Below are positions 12,201 through 23,311 of a stretch of DNA of 64,000 nt, in pieces. Numbering within the stretch: position 1 is the stretch's first letter; every line of letters starts with the position of its first letter. The stretch lies in contig JAPEUQ010000005.1 of NCBI GenBank assembly GCA_027946365.1, positions 62,001-126,000 on the forward strand. The letters are read 5' to 3'. The translations under genes were made by a program, and so were the position numbers. The DNA is from Kalmusia sp. IMI 367209 (lineage: Eukaryota > Ascomycota > Dothideomycetes > Pleosporales > Didymosphaeriaceae). The notes below the pieces were generated by a model that was not told the DNA's origin, made no database searches, and saw nothing but the letters and a program-made list of their open reading frames with translations.

Positions 12201-12618
12201 GACAGACTTACTCATGCACTCGCTTTTGGTCATTACGGTTCCCACTAGAGATGCTAGACACGGCGGTGAATGTTGTGAGGTGTCGGTGAGTTGTTGGAGT
12301 GAAGATGCTTCTCGAAGCTATGGTCTTGGCGTGCTCGGCGCTAGCGAAGCCGTTTCCCGCTCGCTCGGTTCGCAGTGAGCCGCAGCTGTTCTGACGTTTG
12401 TCCCTTTGACTGTATTCCACTACAGTTCACTGCTATTCATTTTTCCGCACTGTCACGCCTGTGCTAGGCTTCGCCGCTCCCGGGACTCATTCGCATTAGC
12501 TGCTGTGCACCATTGCGCGGCCTATATGTGCTGCCTGGCGAGCGTGCGCACCTTCCCCCGCTGAGTAGCATCATCGAAGCCCGCGACCAGCTTCACGCCC
12601 TCGCTCCTCGCCGTCACG
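9276..12618. other. Long gene-poor stretch
   Basis: There are 3.3 kb without a recognisable gene. The longest frames (about 10881-11315 plus and 10976-11290 minus) overlap one another and look like chance frames. I find no tRNA fold, transposase motif or clear repeat. The last part (about 12400-12618) becomes GC-rich and is probably the promoter and 5' leader of the WASP/Las17 gene. Confidence 0.5.
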
Positions 12619-14698
12619 ATGCCTTCGATCCTGTCCGAAGAGGACAAGCAGACGGTTAAGCGCACCGTGCCCAAGCAGAACAACAAGATCCACGCCGTCG
12701 CGGTCGCGAAGCTGTACATCGCCTACCCAGACAAACACCAATGGACCTACACGGGCATGCAGGGCGCCGCTGTACTGGCGAACGACCTAGTGGGCAACAC
12801 CTTTTGGATCAAATTGGTGGACATTTCGGTACGTGCATGTATGCCAGCTCAAGAGTGCGAGATGCTGATAGGCCGTAGCCGACCAACCGCGGTGTGATAT
12901 GGGACCAGGAAATATATGACACCTTTACGTACAACCAAGATCGCGTCTTCTTCCACACATTTGAGCTTGAAGACTGCCTTGCGGGCCTCTCATTCGCCGA
13001 CGAGAAGGAGGCCAAGACGTTCAAAAAGAAGATGGATGACCGGGAGAAGAACGCACACAAGAACACGAAGAACAAGCCGTTTGGTGCTGCTATGGGCGGA
13101 GGAGCTCCAACAAATGGGCACAAGAGCCATGGCTTGCTAGGCGGTCTATTTGGCCACCGTCATTCGACACCTACCGCCCCCCCGCAGTCCATCATTCCAC
13201 CCAGCGTTACTTCGCCCACGAATACGAACCAATCGAATATCTCCAGCGCCAGGAGCTCCGCCATCGACACCAGTGATCCGTCATGGCAACCTCTGCTGAA
13301 GGAATTATTAGCTATGGGCATCACCGAGGACCAGATTGAGGAGAACGCAGACTTCATCAAGCTGTACATTGAGCAAAAGAAAGCACAAGAAAAGGCGCAA
13401 GCAGAAAGCAATGAGAAGAAGAGCAGAGCTCCCCCACCGCCCCCTCCGAGTGTCGCGCCGGCCAAAGTGTCTCTCAGTCCCCAGAATACTGGTTCCTCAT
13501 CGAAACGGGGTCCCGCACCGGCGCCTCCGCCAGCTCGACGGACACGCACAGATGCATCCAGCGTCAATCGTGCCTCATCAGGTAGCCCAGCACCACCACC
13601 CTCACCTCCACGCCAGGCATCCCCTCCCCGCCGCCCGGGCCGCCGCAACCCAAATTCCGTGCTCCTCCACCTTTCGCAGATGCCGGCAAGCTTGCGAATG
13701 AGCCTCCACCGCCACCAGCGAGAGCTCGGGCTTCTTCAAACACTTTGACGAACCCTGGTCCACCGCCACCTCCACGTCCACCCAAAACTCCAGTGGAAGA
13801 AGTAGAGAAACCAGCAGCACCCAGATTTGGTGTCCCGCCGCCATTTACAGGAATCGTGTACCGTCGGGCCCACCGCCTCCTCCGAGTCGGGGACCAGTCC
13901 CTCCACCCCCACCGGTTCGTTCTACACCATCAGCCCCTGCTTCTACCGCTCCACCGCCGTTGCCCCCAAAGACCGCAGCAGCTCCGCTGCCCCCTCCACT
14001 TCCGGTGCACAATGTGCCACCTCCGTTACTCCCTTACTACATCTCGTCCCGTCCCGGCAGCCCCAACAAATGCCGCTCCTCTACCACCGCCTCTTCCATC
14101 AACAAATGCGCCTCCGCCGCCTCCGCCGCCTCATCACATGCCCTCTACCACCTCCACTGCCTCCAACCAATGCACCAGTGCCACCGCCTCTCCCGCCTAC
14201 GAACAATGCGCCACCTCCACCTCCAATGCCCCAGAAAGCTGTGCCCTGCCTCCATCAATGCCTACTAATGCCGCGCGCCTCCACCTCCGCCTTTACCCCC
14301 AGGATCAGGCCCACCACCTCCCTATGCCTGCTGGATCTGGCCCGCCTCTGCCTCCACCGCCTCCGACATCCGCGGCGCCCTTGCCCAAAGTTCCAGCTGG
14401 ACGAGACGGCTTGCTGGCAGATATTCGTGGTGGCGCAAGGTTGAAGAAGGTGGCCGACTCTGAGAAGAGGGATCGAAGTGCGGCAGCTGTGCCTGGCCAA
14501 GAGCCTGCGGCGGGAGCGCCTGGGGGTAGTGGAGGTGCAACGCCGGCGGGCCCTGGTGGCATGGCTAGCGCGTTGGCTAATGCTCTTGCAGCGCGGAAGG
14601 CGAAAGTTAGTCACAGTGGTAAGTGCATAGCCTTCAACAGCAAATCACTAACATGCTAATTGTGCATAGATGATGAGGATGACAAGGACGATTGGTGA
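12619..14698 (+). CDS. WASP/Las17 actin-nucleation promoting protein
   Basis: WASP proteins activate Arp2/3 to build branched actin at endocytic patches. Exon 1 (12619-12828) opens MPSILSEEDKQ and, after a 50-nt intron (12829-12878), joins in phase to PTNRGVIWDQEIYDTFTYNQ. Together these form the WH1 domain, ending near KKKMDDREKN. A central region (DPSWQPLLKELLAMGI) and a long proline-rich region follow. Near the C-terminus is the WH2 actin-binding motif GRDGLLADIRGGARLKKV. After a second intron (14619-14669, CTAAC branch site) comes the acidic DDEDDKDDW tail that binds Arp2/3. Domain order and both ends are canonical. The proline-rich exon (about 13620-14330) changes reading frame at least five times, each new frame again giving PPPP runs. 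That means assembly error in a low-complexity tract or a slippage-damaged allele. Confidence 0.88.
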
Positions 14699-15587
14699 AT
14701 GAACGGGATGCATGAGCATCGAGAGTATAAATCATCACGGCTAAGTGTCATCCTCACCCTATCCGATCATCGAATCGTGGTGAGCACCTGAGCAAGAGAG
14801 TCGCGGTAGTGACGATACAAGGGGTTGAAGTAAAAGAACAATGGAGGTTGTATAGATGTTTGAATGGACAGGATAAGTGATCGAATGGTGTGCATGTCAA
14901 TACGCACCAGACGAAAACCAATTAGAAGCAATTTTGATATTGCGCAACTGACTGACATCGGATGACGACTATTGCAACACACTATGCAGCGTAGAGTGCA
15001 CGTTACAATCACGTTAGTGGAAAGGTTGAGCTTATCAGCTAGTCTCAAGCCAGCCCATTGCGCGCAGCCAATCGCAAAATATCTTCCTAAAACTACCTCA
15101 AGCTGCTCCGTCACCGCTCTTCTGTGACGCCCATGCCCGTCCAACAAACCTTTACAAATTGTCCGCGCCAATCATTTTTTTTGTCCTTGACCCAACATGG
15201 ACGGCAATTGGACCGTTGCAGATCGAGCTGGGGTCCACGATGACGCTAACTCCCTATACGACAGTACCTTGCGAATACGCCCCCATCTTGCGAATACGAT
15301 CGTGGCTCCGCCCCGACTCCGGCCCTTCCCTATTCGTCGCATGCACTTGCCATTGGATGGGTTCTATCTAATTATCGTTCAAGGCCCAAGGCAGCTGCGC
15401 GCAGCTAGATGAGAGATACGCGTTTCACGTGTAGCTTTAGCAGGGAGTCGTCATCTTGAAGTCTGCCGTAGGCTCGGGGCTAAGCATGTGTATCGGCGTT
15501 ATTTTGTGGCTATTGGGAAGCTTGGACTGTGATATAAGAGCGGTGTGGGTCGCAGATCAGACACGCATCCTCAGGAATCTTAACGGC
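14699..15587. other. Intergenic, no gene recognised
   Basis: This runs from the end of the WASP gene to the likely start of the next gene. It has short frames only. It likely holds the WASP terminator and the promoter of the downstream gene. Confidence 0.5.
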
Positions 15588-17558
15588 ATGGCGACTCAGT
15601 CGCGGAAACCGGTTCTGAAGGGCGATATTTTGTCGATGCACGAGCGCGAGCGCGAGCAAGAAGAACAGCGATTTGCACCACAATTAGTGGAAAACCCCTT
15701 GGAAGTTGTCTCGAGTCGGGCGGATCGAACGACCCCTAGCATCGCAGTGCCATCGATACAGGCTACGCCGAGCATCATGGAACGACGGGATCCTATGGAC
15801 GATTCAAATGATCTCGACGAGGCGCCTCCACCGTACTCAGAGTTTGAAGGTGCATCTAGGGATGCGCCGCAGATTGCGGCGATTGAGTATAGCTGTGAGA
15901 ATAGTCCGCAGTTGGTTGTAGCACCTGAGATAGATTTTGAAGGACTACCTCAGCGCAATTCAATGCACCAAAGTGAACGGGATGCGGATACGATATTGAC
16001 GCGTTCGACTGCGTTGGGGAGCCCCATGGAGGAGACTTTGTACCCTGTTCCCCTTCGATTACGACACTCTGCGTCAAATGGGAGCATTCCACGAAGACCG
16101 TTACCACAGACAGCCACAACATCCTTCTCGTCAGCCAAAGCCCGCGAGGCTGGTTTCGAAATCGAGCAGCCACCCTCCCTTGATCGAACCGCCACAAGCA
16201 GCAGTTCTCCTAGCATCACTATTCTGCCCTCAACAGACACATTAAAACATAGCCGCGAGCCTGGAAAGGTCATGGCCTATCTCATCCCATTTCCAAAACC
16301 GCGATTAAAGGGTGTAAAACCAGAGGATATTCCAGAGCGCTTCCTCATCTACACGCCGCCCTTACCGCCATTATCGAGGCCTGGCCCAGGCGAGAAAGAG
16401 TCGCATTGGCACAAAACGCAGCGTCTATGGCAGGAAGATGTGCGGCAAGCAACGATGAAGGGTGCAAGTAGGGTCACGTGGAAGGGCATGAAGGCTCGGA
16501 CAACGAGTTTGATTAACAAGGGCGTGAGTAAAACGAGATCAGCGAATGTGGAGTTTCTAGATCGCGTGAGTGGAGGTGCCCTCACAGAAGCGACGCAGGG
16601 ATTTGATGAAGAGGGGGCAGATACGCTAAAGATGACGACGACGTCAACCCAAGATCTCTCCGGTATCTCGATCCAGGAACTCCCTACCTCCCCTTCCTCC
16701 ACCTCATCCTCTCACACACATCCCCCCTCAACGCCATCCACCATAGCGACATCTTCAACAAACTACCCCTCTTCCGTATCCTCCGCAGACAGAGAAAAAG
16801 TAAAAGCGCCTAAACCAACAACCATCGAGTCCCTAACGCTCATATATCCCCCCTCCTTATCTCTGGCCCCCTCCCAGATCCGCCAAGAATTTGTCGACAC
16901 CTTAGAGCGAACACGTCAAGTATCCCGCAACAAAGCACTCGTCGCGTCCGCCCTCCTTCCCTTTGCAGCTACCATCGATGCATGCCTTATTGTGACCTTC
17001 GGCGGCCTCACGTCCGCATCTTCCGTCTACACGTACCAAAACTCGCGCGGGGCCATCACATCGGGTAAACTAACCAGAGGATTATCGCACACCTACGAAG
17101 AGGAAGCAGAAGCGCAACCAGAGACGAAAGGATGCACATGCGGCCATCACGAAGGGCAATTCGGCTGCGCAGAGACGGCGCCAAAAACCGATAAAAAGGG
17201 CAAGAAGAAGAAAGACGATTCAGGCATTGCAATGTCCCTCCTCTCCTCCTCTGCACTGCGCGCTTTCACGCGATACCTCGAACTCGCGTGTTTGCAGCGG
17301 AGTTTCACCATGTTTCCGCACATCGCTCCGGGGCCACACGATCCGAGCGAAGACGAGATTCTGCAAGCGATTGGATGGGCGCCTACGAGACGATATGGCA
17401 GAGATTTAGAGCTTGATGGGGAGGGTGGAATGGAGCGTTTGACTAGTGAGGAAGATGAAGGGTGGCAGTGGAAGGAGGCGAGGGAGGATGTGAGAAGTAT
17501 TGTTAGGAAGGCAGCGGCGGAGTGGGTGGGTTTTTGTAAGGGTTTGAAAAGGTCGTAG
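15588..17558 (+). CDS. Conserved fungal protein of unknown function with PPxY motif and one hydrophobic segment
   Basis: The open frame reaches back to a TTG at 15456, but the ATG at 15588 (MATQSRKPVLKGDILS) is the likelier start and gives 656 aa in one exon. The first 250 residues are charged and low in complexity, with a PPPY motif at about 80-83 (DEAPPPYSEFE) of the kind bound by WW domains such as those of Rsp5 ligases. A conserved-looking core follows (about residues 250-345: PFPKPRLKGVKPEDIPERFL, then KESHWHKTQRLWQEDVRQA). A Ser/Thr-rich linker precedes a helical domain with a hydrophobic stretch near residues 450-475 (ALVASALLPFAATIDACL). A Cys/His cluster CTCGHHEGQFGC lies near 515. 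I do not recognise a named family; a membrane-associated regulatory protein is possible. Confidence 0.75.
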   Translation: MATQSRKPVLKGDILSMHEREREQEEQRFAPQLVENPLEVVSSRADRTTPSIAVPSIQATPSIMERRDPMDDSNDLDEAPPPYSEFEGASRDAPQIAAIEYSCENSPQLVVAPEIDFEGLPQRNSMHQSERDADTILTRSTALGSPMEETLYPVPLRLRHSASNGSIPRRPLPQTATTSFSSAKAREAGFEIEQPPSLDRTATSSSSPSITILPSTDTLKHSREPGKVMAYLIPFPKPRLKGVKPEDIPERFLIYTPPLPPLSRPGPGEKESHWHKTQRLWQEDVRQATMKGASRVTWKGMKARTTSLINKGVSKTRSANVEFLDRVSGGALTEATQGFDEEGADTLKMTTTSTQDLSGISIQELPTSPSSTSSSHTHPPSTPSTIATSSTNYPSSVSSADREKVKAPKPTTIESLTLIYPPSLSLAPSQIRQEFVDTLERTRQVSRNKALVASALLPFAATIDACLIVTFGGLTSASSVYTYQNSRGAITSGKLTRGLSHTYEEEAEAQPETKGCTCGHHEGQFGCAETAPKTDKKGKKKKDDSGIAMSLLSSSALRAFTRYLELACLQRSFTMFPHIAPGPHDPSEDEILQAIGWAPTRRYGRDLELDGEGGMERLTSEEDEGWQWKEAREDVRSIVRKAAAEWVGFCKGLKRS

Positions 17559-17764
17559 GGATTAGGAGCACAAGTCACCGAAGCTCCAGGAACAACCCCG
17601 ACAGTAGAAGCTGTCTGTTAGCTACGAGATAAAAAACACTCTACACACTTTGCCGGACTCGGTTTTTTTTATATCACATCAGTACTTTCGATTCTTTAAC
17701 AACCCCCATAAAATCTTTTTCTTGAGATCACCTCTTCTCTTGTTCCTGACGATTAGACTAACCA

Positions 17765-19621
17765 ATGAGTATCATGGATGTGTCCTCAGAACATGAAATC
17801 AATTCATCCGCACGTTCCCTAGTCCATGAGATTGCGGGAAAAACTCGCTCTTCCGGTCACTCTAGGCATTTTTCCTCGGCGGTATACGACACGGCTTGGT
17901 TAGCCATGATTGTGAAACCTACAGAAACTAGGATTAAGGGTCTATTGTTCCCACAGTGTGTCGAGTATCTCCTACAAGAGCAAAATGATGATGGTACATG
18001 GGAAAACTATGCGTCATCAATTGACGGTGTTCTCAGTACTCTGGCGGTGCTTTTAGCTATGGTGAAATATATGCAGCAGGATTTCTGCTTCGCGAAAGAG
18101 AGGGTTAGTTTGCAGTAACGAGTTCGAAAAGCAAAAAGTGCTACCTTCAACCTTCTACGAAGCTGGGATGTTGCAAGTACGTGTCATGTAGGGTACGAGC
18201 TTCTGGTCCCCAGCTTGCTGGAATAGCTGCGAAGACACGGATTCGATTTTGGCAGCTTTCCTAGTTAGACATCACACTTCTAACGGTATACGGCAAAACT
18301 CGAGAGGTTCCCCCTTCACAATCCGAATACGAAAGAACAGAGTACGCTTGTACATTCTTTTGAGGCTTTTGTGGACGTAGAAGGGATTGACTATGAGCGA
18401 TTAGGACATCATGTGACCTGTGGTTCACTGCTAGGCTCATCTTCGGCTATTGTGGCCTATCTGATGAAGATTCCAGTGTGGAACATAAGATCTGAAATCT
18501 ATTTAACGATGCTAGCGAAAAAAAACCGAGTCTAAAGAAAGAGGTGGCGGCGCTCCTAGCACAATCCTAAGCTCTATCTTCGAAACTAGCTGGGTAAGCA
18601 TCATCTTGGGAATAAGCTTGATTGTTTTGCTGATTGAAGCTAAGCGCTTACCACCCTTCTATCTAATCGATACATCACGGATGACCTTTCGGCAATGGGC
18701 TTGCAGGACATTTTGAACTTCACTTCTACCAGTCTGATGCATCATACAGGAGTAGTAGGGCTTGCACCCCTATTTCTCCCCGATGCAGATGATACAGCGG
18801 TTTCCCTTCCATTACTCATTCAGAGCGATCAGAAAGTCGACTTTCTTGGCCTATTTGATACGTCTTTCATTCCGGATCGTTTCAGAACCTACGCTCACGA
18901 ATCGTCACCAAGCTTCAGTGCCAACTGTAACGTCCTACTGGCACTCTTGGCCGCGCCTCTTGCCAGCTCACGTGTGAAATACGTTGCCAACATACTAGAG
19001 TTTGTCATTCAGTATGCAAAGGGTGGGAACTTGAAAGACACATGAAATGCGATGACATACCTATCCGTGTTACTAGTGCGTGTTCTACTCATCACAGTGC
19101 ACAGATGGGACCAAGGAGGCCTCGACCAGTTGAGCAAAGACCCAGCCGACTATCGGGGACCAATAATCGTCTGTAAAATGCCAGTCAAACACTTGGAAGA
19201 ACAGCACCAGGACGGTTACAGGGCAGCATCGGTGGATCAAACATCATACGCTATCCTAGCACTCGCGCACGGAGCCCAGCTTCCATGCCCAAATTTCTTC
19301 GAAGAAGAAGTTAAACAAGCAATCCTTTGCATAAGATACCATCAGTGCAACAGACCCAGAAGGTGTTCCATGGCCTCATCGTCTATGTCCTCTAGCAGCC
19401 ATGTTTGTTGGACCAACCAACATCACAAGCTGGTAGGAGGCGCCGCAAGTAGAACAGAATTGATATATACAGGCGCAATCCCCCAATGCGTTACTAAATC
19501 AGCGGATGAGCGATATGATACGTGCAAGCGACACATGCAAGAATTACATACTAAGGCGGTTGGAGATCTTGGAGCCTCCCTCAAGAGCCAGCAGAAATTC
19601 AAAACACTCCTAGGTCAGTAG
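17765..19621 (+). pseudogene. Relic of a class II (copalyl-type) diterpene cyclase
   Basis: Family segments appear in order but in different frames and with stops. The N-terminus has SSAVYDTAWLAMI and QDDGTWE-like DDGTWENYASSIDG. Around 18120-18480 there are HVGYELLVPSLL, LVHSFEAFV and YERLGHHVTCGSLLGSSSAI. From 18695 comes GLQDILNFTSTSL and the catalytic aspartate motif in LFLPDADDTAV (DxDD, about 18782-18793), then ESSPSFSANCNVLLALLA. From 19100 come HRWDQGGLDQLSKDP and VDQTSYAILALAHGA. These belong to the fungal CPS/KS family that protonates geranylgeranyl diphosphate. No class I DDxxD domain follows; the gene ends or was cut near 19620. At least three frame breaks plus stops make it non-functional. 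The P450 fragment directly downstream suggests a former diterpenoid gene cluster. Confidence 0.85.
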
Positions 19622-19678
19622 TATCAGTTTTCGTAGAGGACCGATGTTCAATGCTCACACACTTCTATTTAGAGTCAA

Positions 19679-20030
19679 TTGTGGCTGCAAGCAAGATGGA
19701 AGCCAATACTGGCGTTAAAAATCACGCAAGAAGAGGTGTTCGGCAACATCTTTTTTGTCATTCTAGCTGGGTACGATACAACATCAACAGCCATCTCATT
19801 TGCCATTCTTCTTCCGGTGATTCACCCATCTGTGCAGAAGCAGCTTCAATTCCAATTAGATCGGGCTTTAGGAGGCCATAAGAGCGATTCCAAGTGGGAC
19901 TTGCGATACGACTTCCAGCCTCTACTCACAACGAACGTATCGAACTCCCCGATACATGGGGATACTATCTCAATAGAATACCATGGTCTTTCCACAAAAG
20001 TTGAAAACCAGAGAAAGTATCACTAGAGAT
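19679..20030 (+). pseudogene. Cytochrome P450 fragment (I-helix region)
   Basis: One frame reads EEVFGNIFFVILAGYDTTST, the oxygen-binding I-helix signature AGxDTT at about 19764-19790, followed by HPSVQKQLQ and WDLRYDFQPLL. Neither the ExxR nor the heme-cysteine region could be found downstream. It is a remnant of about 100 codons, just after the diterpene cyclase relic and in the same direction, as expected for a tailoring oxidase of a terpenoid cluster. Confidence 0.75.
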
Positions 20031-20334
20031 ATGGTCGTTCTGAATATCACGGATGGTGCTACCCCCTAAAAGTTATCGTGATAGGATGTGGTTCCGATAT
20101 GGCCTGTACATCTGGAACTCGCCGCTTGCAACAGCTTGTCTTTAGGAGTAGCTCAGGAATTCCGGGATTCAGCGCTTGTAAAGCATAGCTTGAGGTAAGA
20201 TGCCTTCTTATACATGAATCAGTCACTATGCGATGCTTCAATTTTCTGACTCACCTGGAATACCAGCAGGCGCGGCCACGCCTCTTCCCTCCAAGCCCCC
20301 AATCGCCATTTGTCTTCTCACACTCTGTCGGCGC

Positions 20335-21520
20335 TAGGCTGCCTGTTTCACTGGTCTAGTCGACGTCCCTGTCACTGGTACCACAACGCTTGTAACCTAT
20401 CCACGCCCCACCAACAATTTTGAGCTGACCGAATTCATCCCAAACTTACACGCCATACCAGCCCCGCACCAACTGCTTATACCGGAGGCACCGTCACAAT
20501 AAACAACACTTTCGAGATTTTCGTTAAGCTTTGCGTGCCTGCTAATGAGGAAAGTTGAAAAATCTCTCTAGTGTTGGATTCCTCACCTACTACGGCACTA
20601 CAGACTATTCCTACTGGGACTTTGCTCCAGAATACAGCTATGTCGACGCCGCAACAGACTACGGTTAGACAACCTTCTCCTACGGTCGGCTAGACACATG
20701 CAATTTCAAACATCCAGATGCTAAACAGATTTTTCAAGTACCCTTTCAAGTCGAGCTAGCCTATAAGTTGGTCTAGAATCTAAAAGCGGAGAGCTTTAGT
20801 AGTATTAAGTTTATAAAAGTCGTCGGAATTAGCCATCCTTTAGGTGCAGCACTCACCTAAGGCATTTCTACTAAATACCCTAACGCTTTCGATGCTACTA
20901 CTCTTTCCGAACATTTAGCTTTGGCTAGGGGAGGTGCCACTGGGTTCACTGCGGCGGCATAGCAGATTGTAAACACCGTCCCAGACCGTCCGGAGCTTAA
21001 GAAATTACCTAATGCCTACTTTACACTTGGTCCGCTTCCGTGACCCTTTAATTTTCATTCTTCTACTATCCCTTCTTTAATGTCACAAGTAAGCGAATCT
21101 CATGTTGAGCCTTGTCTTACTTACACTGACGTAGACGCAGTCTTTGACAAAGAGTTTTGTACCCGTCAGACCAACGCCATTGGAGAGATATTTAATTTGG
21201 GCAGTCTCTATACACCATTCGCTACTTACACGAAAGCTGTTTAGATCCTCAACGGCGTTCAAGAGTGCTTCTACTGCCAGGGTTATTGCCTTGCTAAAGG
21301 AGACATCACGGCCGACGCTCTCAATCTATTCTATCTTAACCGAGACGCAGACAAGTCTGAGGCTGTTAATATTCCTAATGTCGGTCATCATATCAACCTG
21401 CACTTTGCGCGTACGGATGCTTTCCAGAAAACACTGGCTTTCATTGCTGTGGCAGGCATCACGCCCTAATCAGCGGGCGACGAAAGTGTCAATAATCAGC
21501 CTCATGTGTTAATTGCCTGA
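20335..21520 (+). pseudogene. Relic of a secreted fungal alpha/beta hydrolase
   Basis: A long frame is readable across stops that are mostly TAG/TAA/TGA at expected Gln/Trp/Arg sites. Parts visible: VDVPVTGTTTLVTYPRPTNN (about 20360), APEYSYVDAATDYG (20625), QVPFQVELAYKLV (20745), VVGISHPLGAALT (20820), RQTNAIGEIFNLGSLYTPFA (21165) and VPNVGHHINLH-like NVGHHINLHFARTDAFQKTL (21380-21430). The family nucleophile elbow should read G-x-S-x-G (GHSLG). Here it reads S-H-P-L-G, so the catalytic serine is lost, while the histidine-bearing C-terminal motif survives. A frame change lies near 20560. It follows the terpene relics but need not have belonged to the same cluster. Substrate is unknown. Confidence 0.75.
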
Positions 21521-21525
21521 TTTGA

Positions 21526-22802
21526 TTGCGGAAATCTATCCTAAATAAGATCAGGTCACTGAAGATTGGCTGCACGGGAGCTGTTCAGGCTTGCACTAAA
21601 AGACTGCGGATGGGTCACGGAGTTGAGGCGGGCAAGTGGTGATGGACCATTGAGATAGAGACGAACCTGTTTGCCCAACGCGCGGGTCAAGACGGGCTCA
21701 CAGCAACTCTCGGTAGCAAAATATCTAGATAGGTCACTACACAGCTAATCCTGACAACAATTTCTTACACCCCTGTCTTGAATGCTCAGTGCTACGCTAG
21801 TGATGTAACCGCTTTGTGTCATCAGGAAAAATTATTCTCGAAATATCTTGTACTTTTACTCTGTGATATTCTCTAAGTCAGGTTCTTGTGAACTGTCTAG
21901 TATGCAAACAAAAGAATCTGGGTTCGTCCCTGGAACAAAACTTTGGAGACCATCCCCCGCCAGCCTACTATTGGTATGAAAGACTGCGTTAAGACTGGTG
22001 AACCAAGTTTTCTGAGACATCTTGAGCCGTTGCCGTATCCTACCCATCCATTCCCGCTTGCTAAGTTGGGAAATCCCGACGACCAGAGTCGAAAGGCACG
22101 ATCGGTTAGATGATACCTGTAGAGGCAATGTGGTCGCTCATTCACCGACTTGGGAGAATCCTACGGTTACGTGAGACCCAGCAAAACACAAAGTGGTCAG
22201 GTGTAAAGCGTGTGTACGCTGCTTGTGCGACGTGGTATTCGCTAGAGCCTCACAAACGGTCCATATCTCCCGAGGAAAAGTAAGGGAGTCCCCTAATGGA
22301 AAAACAACCCATGCGGCTATTACAAAAGCAGAAGCATACAAGCCAAAGAAATCCAAAAAGGCCAGAAATAGCAGATCGCCACATGTCAGTGTGGCAGCCC
22401 AGGGAGTACAAAGTCAGGGGAGCCCAGTACAACAAAGTAGAGAGAATCCCGAAAAGCAACCCGGTGCAACGGAAGAACGCGGGAGTAACAGAATCCAAAA
22501 TGGGAGAGAGCACAAAATACTAGGGTATCCCCCCCAATCCCGAACAAATCGAACCATAACGCCCAGAGCCGCGAGGCCGCCCCATCTCTACGCTTCCAAA
22601 CGTTGTCCCATCCGCTAGTAAAATAATTCTGTGTGCCGCGAGGCCGTACTTTTGTACACGGGGGTATCGATGGTGTCCGCGAGGACGTAGATCTGATGTG
22701 TGTGTGCGTGTGTGCGTGGGTGCGTGTGTGTGTTTGTGTGTCGTCATTCGTCAATGCAAAGGAGTGTGCTGGTGCTGGTGGTTTCGGTAGATGTGGGAAC
22801 GA
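21526..22802. other. No gene recognised; TG-rich low-complexity tract
   Basis: Frames such as 22193-22618 plus and 22138-22513 minus have no recognisable domain and shadow each other. A tract of TG/CG alternation (about 22696-22740) is simple-sequence DNA. The rest may be decayed sequence trailing the hydrolase relic and the 3' region of the CNL1-like gene. Confidence 0.45.
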
Positions 22803-23311
22803 TCAGATACGCCGCTCGAGGTGCTGGACGCGCGCCTTGAAGCCCTTGACTATCTCGCCGATGCGGCGCACCTTGTCAAATTCGACCTGCAGCTCATCGA
22901 GCTCGCGCAGGATGGCCCGGAAGCGCGCGATCTCGGCGTCGGCATTCTGGATGGCGTTGCCCGCGCGGCCGTGCTGCATTTGCGTGGCCGTCTGCGTCTG
23001 CTGGGTAAGCTAGAGGCCACTGTCAGTCTCCAATCGTGTTCGGTATCATTCAGGGAAGGTCTGGATGGGGGGTTCGTATAGCATACCACCTGCCAGCGCT
23101 GCTGGATCGAGTACATCAGACGGTCAAAGTGGGCGCTGAGCGCCTGCAGGCTTGTGGGATCCAGGAGGAGACGGCCTTGGCTGCTGGCATGCGACGCAGC
23201 GCGCGAAGAAGTCGAGCCCTGCTGGCTCAGGGCAATCTGCTGGTGCTGGCGGAGGAGCTGGACTTCGCTCTGCGAGAGGCCCAGTTGAGAGTCGGGGATC
23301 GAGGAGGACAT
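22803..23311 (-). CDS. BLOC-1 complex subunit CNL1-like coiled-coil protein
   Basis: Two exons, 23311-23090 and 23009-22803, separated by an 80-nt GT-AG intron, encode 142 aa. The ATG at 23311 is preferred to the GTG one codon earlier. The N-terminus is Ser/Gln-rich; the rest is a helical domain: LLLDPTSLQALSAHFDRLMY, then after the splice QLTQQTQTATQMQHGRAG, ADAEIARFRAILRELDELQ and EFDKVRRIGEIVKGFKARVQ. This pattern of IQ..., a central N/D-rich turn and a terminal long coiled coil matches what I know of yeast Cnl1, a BLOC-1 subunit acting in endosomal maturation. The match is by spacing and hydrophobic pattern, so another short coiled-coil family remains possible. Confidence 0.62.

Noticed and set aside
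13160..13648. Gly/Ala-rich frame opposite the WASP gene
   Set aside because: It is the mirror of the proline-rich coding strand.
15456..15587. TTG-started N-terminal extension of the 656-aa protein
   Set aside because: An ordinary ATG follows at 15588 with a charged start, and the extension looks like leader sequence.
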